The notes below the pieces were generated by a model that was given only the letters and a program-made list of their open reading frames with translations, did no database searches and was not told the origin of the DNA. A DNA stretch of 64,000 nt from Rhododendron vialii. Its lineage: Eukaryota; Streptophyta; Magnoliopsida; Ericales; Ericaceae. Where the stretch lies: assembly GCF_030253575.1 (NCBI RefSeq), contig NC_080557.1, positions 12,872,001 to 12,936,000 of the forward strand, given 5' to 3'. This document shows positions 58,801 through 64,000 of the stretch, piece after piece. Within the stretch, counting starts at the first letter, position 1. Every line of letters starts with the position of its first letter. The translations under genes were made by a program, and so were the position numbers.

Positions 58801-61800
58801 CAGTTTGTTTCTTGCTCTTCCAGGTAACTAGATTTCCACCAACAAATGTACAATATCCAGTTGTTGACCGTCTATCAGACGGTGATCCTGCCCAATCAGC
58901 ATCGGTAAAGGCCTCAACACGCAAATGACCATTTGAACGATAGAATAGACCACGTCCAGGATTAGCCTTGAGATACTTCACAACACAAAGACAAGCTTCC
59001 CAATGGGGAAGACGAGGGGCTGACATAAATTGACTTATCATACTGACAGCAAATGAGATATCAGGCCGTGTATTGGTGAGATAATTCAATTTGCCTACCA
59101 AGCGACGATAACGGTCTGGATGAGGAAATATCTCCCCCTGATCGACACACAGTTTGACGTTTGGATCCATAGGAGTCTCCACGGGTTTTGCTCCCAATAA
59201 ATCAGTCTCCTCTAGAATATCCAGTGTATACTTTCTCTGGGATAGACTAATCCCCTCCTTGGATCTTGCTACCTCAATACCCAAGAAATATCGCAGTTTA
59301 CCCAAATCTTTGGTGTGAAACTGACGTTGTAGAAAGTGTTTCAGCTCATCAATACCTTTCTGATCATCCCCAATAATAATGATATCATCCACATACACAA
59401 TCAACACTACTTTTCCCCGATCGGACTGAATAGAAAAGACAGAATGATCAGAATGAGAGCGACGCATACCAAACTGCAACACAGCATCACTAAATCTGCC
59501 AAACCAAGCTCGAGGTGACTACTTAAGACCATAAAGAGCTTTGCGAAGGCGACACACCTGAGAACGCTCCCCCTGAGCAACGAATCCAGGAGGTTGCTCC
59601 ATATATACCTCCTCGAGCAGATCACCATGTAGAAACGCATTCTTGACATCCAACTGAAATAAGGGCCAACCAAGATTAGCGGCCATAGAAATAAGAACCC
59701 GAACAGAGGAAATTTTGGCCACCGGAGAAAAAGTCTCTGCATAATCAACGCCATACGTTTGGGTATAACCTTTGGCCACAAAACGGGCCTTGTACCGTTC
59801 GACTGTGCCATCTGGATTATACTTGACTGTAAAGACCCAGCGACATCCAACGGGAGACTTTCCGAGCGGAAGAGGAACCAGGTCCCAAGTGCCATTGTCA
59901 TGAAGAGCAGACATCTCAGCCTCCATTGCTGTCCGCCACTTAGAAACAGATAAGGCCTCCTGAACATTGTGAGGAACAGAAATGGACGAAACAGAAGTAG
60001 TAAAAGCACGAAGGGATACTTCACCAGTCTTCTTGCACTCGAACTCCACAACAAAATGGGGTTGCTGAACGTAAGATCCGACACATATCTGACATTATGC
60101 GTGTTGAAGCCTTTACCGATGCTGATTGGGCAGGATCACCGTCTGATAGACGGTCAACAACTGGATATTGTACCTTTGTTGGTGGAAATCTAGTTACCTG
60201 GAAGAGTAAGAAACAAACTGTTGTTGCTCGGTCCAGTGCTGAAGCAGAATATCGTGCCATGGCTCATACTACATGCGAGGTTGTATGGTTGAAAGCTTTG
60301 CTCGAGGAGTTGGGGTTTAGTGTACAGTAGAGAAAGAACATTATGAAAATATTCACGTGCATTATCTGAACGAAGTATACGGATGCAAGTATCCAACTGA
60401 ATCTTTATTTTAGTATAAAATGACTTAAAAACAGAAGACAATTTTGATCTCGTTTTCATAAGATAAAAAAATGTAACACGAGAAAAATCGTCTACAAAAA
60501 TAACATAATACTGAAAACCAGTGATAGTGGGAACATGAATAGGACCCCAAATATCCGAATGTACTAACTGAAAAGGACGCGACACACGACGCTCAATCCT
60601 AGGATAAAAAGACACTCGACGGTGTTTACACCGCACATTGCAAATCCTTAATATTGCTACATGATGGAACTAGACGCTTCAAATTTGAAAGAGAAGGATG
60701 ACCCAGACGACAATGTTGTTGATATGGTGATACTGATGACCGAAGGGCAGCAGACGTAGGATAGATGCCATTGGCAAAGTAATATAGACCTCCACGTTTA
60801 GTACCCCCACCAATCTTCCTCCCCGTCTTCAGATCCTGAAACACGCAACCATGAGGAAGAAATGTGATGGAGCAGTTAAAGGATTTTGTAAGTTTACTAA
60901 CAGACATAAGAATAAAAGGAAAACTAGGAACATGTAACACAGAGTCCAAAGTAAGAGATGAAGTGACAGGAATAGAACCCAAACCAGTAAGTTCTGTGGT
61001 AGAACCATCTGCTAAGGTAACATGAGATGGTTTACCAACAGACTGACGGTGAGAAAACATAGTAGAAGTACCAGTCATATGATCAGAGGCACCAGAATCG
61101 ATAACCCAAGGAGTAGGAGTGGAGGAAGATGCAACACAAGCAGCGGATGGACCTTTCTGAGCAAGCGTAGCAGTAATGGAGGCTGAGATGTCTGCTCTTT
61201 AGGTGTGTCGCCTTTGCAAAGCTCTTTATGGTCTTAAGCAGTCACCTCGAGCTTGGTTTGGCAGATTTAGTGATGCTGTGTTGCAGTTTGGTATGCGTCG
61301 CTCTCATTCTAATCATTTTGTCTTTTCTATTCAGTCCGATCGGGGAAAAGTAGTGTTGATTGTGTATGTGGATGATATCATTATTACTGGGGATGATTAG
61401 AAAGGTATTGATGAATAGTAACAGCAGTGAACAGTATCCATAATGAACAGTAACCGCGATGAACAGTAATCAGTGAACAGTAACTGCGATGAACAATAAC
61501 CCCGCGGTGAACAGTATCGGTGAACAAGGGTTAGGGTTAAGGCAGAGGCTATGATTTTTTTTTTTTTTTTTTGATCTGAGGCAGAGGCTATGATTTTAGG
61601 CGGATTGATTTTAGGCGGATTGTGATTTTAGGGATTATGTACAGAGGCTAGGGTTTAGGCTAGGGTTGTGGTGGATTATGGTTAAGATCCCGCTCTGATG
61701 CCATGTTGTTTGGGAGAATAAGAAAAGTGTATAGGGTGTTAATTAACCTTAACACAAGAGAGAGCTTTTATTTATATTACGTAGTGACTTATTACATAAC

Positions 61801-63110
61801 TCCAACTATCCGATGTGGGACAAAGACTAACTATTCTAACACTTCCTGATAATTATGACTCTATATCCACGAACGGCTAGCTTGAGCGATGTGTGCTGAA
61901 GCCATGAAAAGGGGTGGTGCATTTGTGTACCAAAAAGACGCAATGGGGTTTTGCAGGCTGAAGTCCTCTTTAGGACATAGGTGGGTCATGGGTGCATCTT
62001 ACTTGTAGAATGTTGAAAACAAAAAAAGTAAGCCTGTCTTGAATTACCGTTGCTGTATCTGTGTAGCTTTCGTTTCTGTGCCCTCATCTTAGTTAAAATG
62101 ACATTATAACATTGTTATACTTCAATTAAATTTGGATTTTTAGTTGCTCGTTGATAAACGATGTTGTGTATTCCATAATACGCATACATATATCACTCCT
62201 ATTTACTTCATGCCCTGGTTTCTTTTCACTTGACTTCATTTTCTCAGAAGCATCAGTCACTTTGAGCATCACTCTGCAGGCACTAAGTCTAATGGAGGAA
62301 TGTGGGGTTCAACCCGATGTAATAACATTCAGCACCATAATGAATGCATGGAGTTCAGCGGGACTCATGGACAAATGCCAAGCTATGTTTGATGACATGC
62401 TGAAGGCGCGGATTGATCCGGATATCCATGCTGTCAGCATTCTTGCGAAAGGATACGTTCGTGCTAGGGACCCCGAGAAGGCCGAAGCAGTCCTCACAAT
62501 CATGGAAGAATACGGTGTACACCCTAATGTTGTAATTTTCACTACAATTATCAGCGGATGGTGCAGTGATGGACAAATGCAGCGTGCCGTAAAGGTTTAT
62601 GAGAAGATGTGCGAAACAGGAATTTCCCCCAATTTGATAACTTTTGAAACCCTAATGTGGGGGTACGGAGAAGCAAAACAGCCATGGAAAGCGGAAGAAT
62701 TTCTCCAAATTATGGAAGAGAAGGGTGTTCGGCCTGGGGAGAATACCATAAGGCTTCTTGCGGATGCCTGGCGTGCTATGGGATTGGTGAGTGAAGCCAA
62801 TAGAATAATGCATGGCGTTGAACAAGGGGAAAGAATCACTTCAAATCCAACTAAGAATGAAATTCCAGCAGATAATCCCGGAGCACATATAACGGACAAA
62901 AATGGGTCTTTTCCTACCAGGTCAGTAACCCGGATGGTGCTGAATCGTTCGAGGTTCTCATCCGATAGGTTGAGTAGTTGGACTAAAATGGGTTTTGCCT
63001 CGGATTGGTGTGGGGTTGCAGCTAAACGGTTGATGGTGTCCCAATGTCAGCGTGACGTGCCATTGGGAATTTATGCGCCATATCTGCATTCTTGTAAAGT
63101 GGTGCTCTGA
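55821..63110 (+). CDS. P-class pentatricopeptide repeat protein (At5g21222/At5g25630-like)
   Basis: Two exons recognised: 55821-56732 and 62280-63110, joined by a phase-0 GT-AG intron of 5547 bp; 1743 nt, 580 residues plus stop. The frame is open from an acceptor at 55820; the first ATG inside it is at 55950, so either that is the start or a 5' exon is missing. [20 protein letters not shown] marks the usual N-terminal border of this family. About ten 35-residue PPR motifs follow (for example [60 protein letters not shown]). There is no E or DYW domain. The basic C-terminal tail ends YLHSCKVVL. Family members bind organellar RNA; the target is unknown. The intron holds a SINE and a 3.5-kb Copia element, so expression depends on splicing across them. 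Confidence 0.88.
57571..57729 (+). mobile_element. Au-like SINE in the PPR intron
   Basis: The A box is around GCATAGTGGTAAAGCTGCC and the B box is GGGTTCAATTCTG. They are followed by the conserved Au-family body (GCAAGGGTAAGGCTGTGTA, AGACCCTGCATATGCAGGAG) and the end GGGTACACCCTTT. Flanks AATTGCACACTTTT (near 57555) and AATTGCGCACACTTTT (57730-57745) are a target-site duplication with a 2-base indel. Confidence 0.8.
57866..57880 (+). repeat. G15 homopolymer in the PPR intron
   Basis: Fifteen consecutive G followed by TGG. A third long G tract after those at 23345 and 52687. Confidence 0.8.
58302..58439 (-). repeat. Copia 3' LTR
   Basis: 138 bp, TGTTGTTTGGG to ATTCTAACA on plus (TG...CA). 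Contains TCCCACATCGG and TATAAATAAAAGC-type words on the minus strand. Differs from the other LTR at two C/T positions. The polypurine tract (minus TTGAGGGGGAG, 58440-58450) adjoins it. Confidence 0.92.
58466..60049 (-). pseudogene. Copia pol: reverse transcriptase and RNase H
   Basis: 60049-59519 encodes the RT N-terminal part ([34 protein letters not shown]). It stops at a TAG just after ALYGLK. The frame resumes from about 59518 to 58466 with the catalytic YVDD box ([13 protein letters not shown]), TRPDISFAV, and RNase H ([28 protein letters not shown]). The TAG lies where the inverted duplicate at 61201-61414 has CAG (Gln), so it is a point nonsense mutation. Confidence 0.88.
60099..60328 (+). 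pseudogene. Inverted 230-bp RNase H fragment inside the Copia
   Basis: Plus-strand copy of the RNase H segment found on the minus strand at 58693-58922 (same length, about six differences). It encodes [17 protein letters not shown] in the opposite direction to the host element. It sits exactly where the second half of integrase should be. Confidence 0.88.
60333..61195 (-). pseudogene. Copia protease, GAG-pre-integrase and partial integrase
   Basis: From the right: the aspartic protease motif [10 protein letters not shown] near 61110-61070, then GAG-pre-integrase with [20 protein letters not shown], then integrase with [18 protein letters not shown] and RSDNAREYF. The frame shifts near 60630 and stops short at about 60333, before the last catalytic Glu region, where the inverted fragment begins. 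Confidence 0.82.
61201..61414 (+). pseudogene. Inverted 214-bp reverse-transcriptase fragment inside the Copia
   Basis: Plus-strand copy of the RT segment at 59346-59559 (same length, about six differences), including [16 protein letters not shown] and [12 protein letters not shown]. It sits between the leader and protease, in the place of gag, and opposite in direction to the host element. Confidence 0.88.
61691..61703 (-). promoter_or_regulatory. Copia primer-binding site
   Basis: Minus-strand TGGCATCAGAGCG starts immediately after the 5' LTR. It matches the usual plant Copia site TGGTATCAGAGC, complementary to the 3' end of initiator tRNA-Met, with one change. Confidence 0.88.
61704..61841 (-). 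repeat. Copia 5' LTR
   Basis: 138 bp, nearly identical to 58302-58439 (two differences). Followed outward by the target-site duplication CTTCC. Confidence 0.92.
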
Positions 63111-64000
63111 AAGGTCATGCAAGGCACAGATCTTCAGTATTTTTGCTTGGATTGATTATGATTTCTAATGTTTTTCCATTTTAATTCAAGCAATCAAGAA
63201 CGTCTGATTGCGGACTAGTGCTACTTTTGGTTGTACATATACGATTTGAATACTGAAATCGGTTAACAGCCTGCCTATTACTTCTGTGCCGGATCCCGGC
63301 CATCCAAAAAACACGTTTTAAGTCAAGTTCAATTACTTTTCCATTGGGATGGACGTAAACTCGTAAGCTACCAAGGGCAGGGATAATCATCCAAGTCTTA
63401 TTGTGAAAGAAAAAGGCCGCCCGGCCACTGCAGGTTGGTCGCTTGCTCTGTCGTCCCCGGGGAGCTCTTAGCGTCCAGGGAAAGAGGATCTTGGCAGCAT
63501 TCTGAGTAACTCCTCAACTGAGATCTGTTGGCACGGAAGGATCTTGGCAGCATTCTGAGTAACTCGTCAACCAGGAGTTCCACCTGAAGAAGCAGGGGCC
63601 ATGGTAGCTGCAGAAATAGGCCTTCATTTTATCTGGGCAGGATCTGATTTTGCTAGTTTATTTATGGAATATCTGCGCGCAAATATGTTTATGCTGTTGC
63701 CAATTGTTCTGGACAGATAAGATACTGTCAGTTCTATATAGAAGAAATGGTAGTGGTTTTCCTTGGGTAAATGAGGATCATCTCCAAATAATTTTGTATT
63801 TAGTGAGTGTGTTTTTCAAATTCAGTTCTTATTTACTACGTATGATCACTATTTCTTTAGGAGTCGAACTGAAATATTCAAAAATTTGGACTTGGAGAAA
63901 TGTTCAGAAAATACGAAGATAAGCCTATTTGGGCTGCCAAGCACCCCACTTGGCAGTGGTTTATTTGGCCGTTCATCTTTGCAATCGATGGTTCGAGTAA
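63111..64000. other. PPR 3' region and right edge
   Basis: Probable 3' untranslated region of the PPR gene, then intergenic DNA. A 29-base direct repeat (core GGATCTTGGCAGCATTCTGA) occurs at about 63488 and 63540. The 90-codon frame at 63650-63922 has no recognised domain. Confidence 0.4.

Larger units (their letters stand above)
58302..61841 (-). mobile_element. Rearranged Ty1/Copia LTR retrotransposon, defective
   Basis: 3540 bp on the minus strand, flanked by the 5-bp target-site duplication CTTCC (58297-58301 and 61842-61846). LTRs are 138 bp and differ at two positions. A primer-binding site complementary to initiator tRNA-Met and a polypurine tract adjoin them. Reading 5' to 3' (right to left): leader with TGAACAGTAAC-type repeats, an inverted RT fragment, protease ([13 protein letters not shown]), GAG-pre-integrase, the first part of integrase, an inverted RNase H fragment, then RT and RNase H. 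Gag and the integrase C-terminal half are missing. It cannot transpose on its own. The short LTRs and order PR-IN-RT-RH fit Copia. Confidence 0.93.

Noticed and set aside
59407-60084. 225-codon minus-strand hydrophobic frame as a membrane protein
   Set aside because: It is an alternate-frame shadow over the Copia RT region.
60083-61414. Separate second Copia element inserted on the plus strand
   Set aside because: Only two short pol pieces run in plus direction, with no second LTR, primer site or TSD around them; inverted self-derived segments fit better.
62151-62279. N-terminal 43 codons of the downstream PPR frame as a start
   Set aside because: The acceptor at 62279 joins in phase to the exon ending at 56732; the upstream codons are intron.

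Overview
This is nuclear DNA of a flowering plant, almost certainly a eudicot. The evidence is multi-exon genes with GT-AG introns, AT-rich intergenic DNA, and plant-type transposons (Copia, CACTA, MULE, Helitron, LINE, SINE, foldback MITEs). The species cannot be named from this window.

Layout. 1-9.7 kb is gene-free, with tandem repeats and foldback/MITE elements. 10.15-15.09 kb (+) is a complete eight-exon proline-rich extensin-like receptor kinase (PERK) gene of 642 residues. 15.1-20.1 kb is intergenic with MITEs and a 5'-truncated LINE bounded by a 14-bp target-site duplication (TSD). 20.15-28.31 kb (+) is a complete eleven-exon organellar tRNA(Ile)-lysidine synthase gene (TilS/RSY3 type, 698 residues), whose introns hold a MITE, a probable Helitron and a Mutator-like element. 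The PERK-TilS order matches Arabidopsis At3g24550-At3g24560 as I remember it, which suggests conserved microsynteny.

28.3-46.2 kb is a young F-box cluster. It has one broken and one intact gene on the minus strand (ends near 31.4 and 38.6 kb) and two intact genes on the plus strand (40.36 and 43.90 kb). All four share long flanks, and the middle pair forms a head-to-head inverted duplication with its axis near 39.5 kb. A defective LINE with a 15-bp TSD sits between the two minus-strand units.

46.17-52.52 kb is a 6350-bp CACTA element without a recognisable transposase. It split the third copy of a tandem repeat in the flank of the last F-box gene. 55.8-63.1 kb (+) is a P-class pentatricopeptide-repeat gene of the At5g21222/At5g25630 type. 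Its large intron carries an Au-like SINE and a 3540-bp Copia element. The Copia has intact ends (138-bp LTRs, 5-bp TSD, primer-binding site, polypurine tract) but lacks gag and part of integrase, and at each of those two places it holds an inverted piece of its own pol gene.

How the genes fit together: PERK is a plasma-membrane/cell-wall sensor kinase, TilS modifies an organellar tRNA, the PPR protein is expected to bind organellar RNA, and the F-box proteins are expected to be SCF ubiquitin-ligase adaptors. They do not form a pathway. I found no clear new biochemical system. The most unusual structures are the F-box palindrome, the Copia with two internal inversions, and the CACTA insertion that fossilised a tandem triplication. 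Exon joins were worked out by hand and all are phase-consistent, but no transcript data were used.
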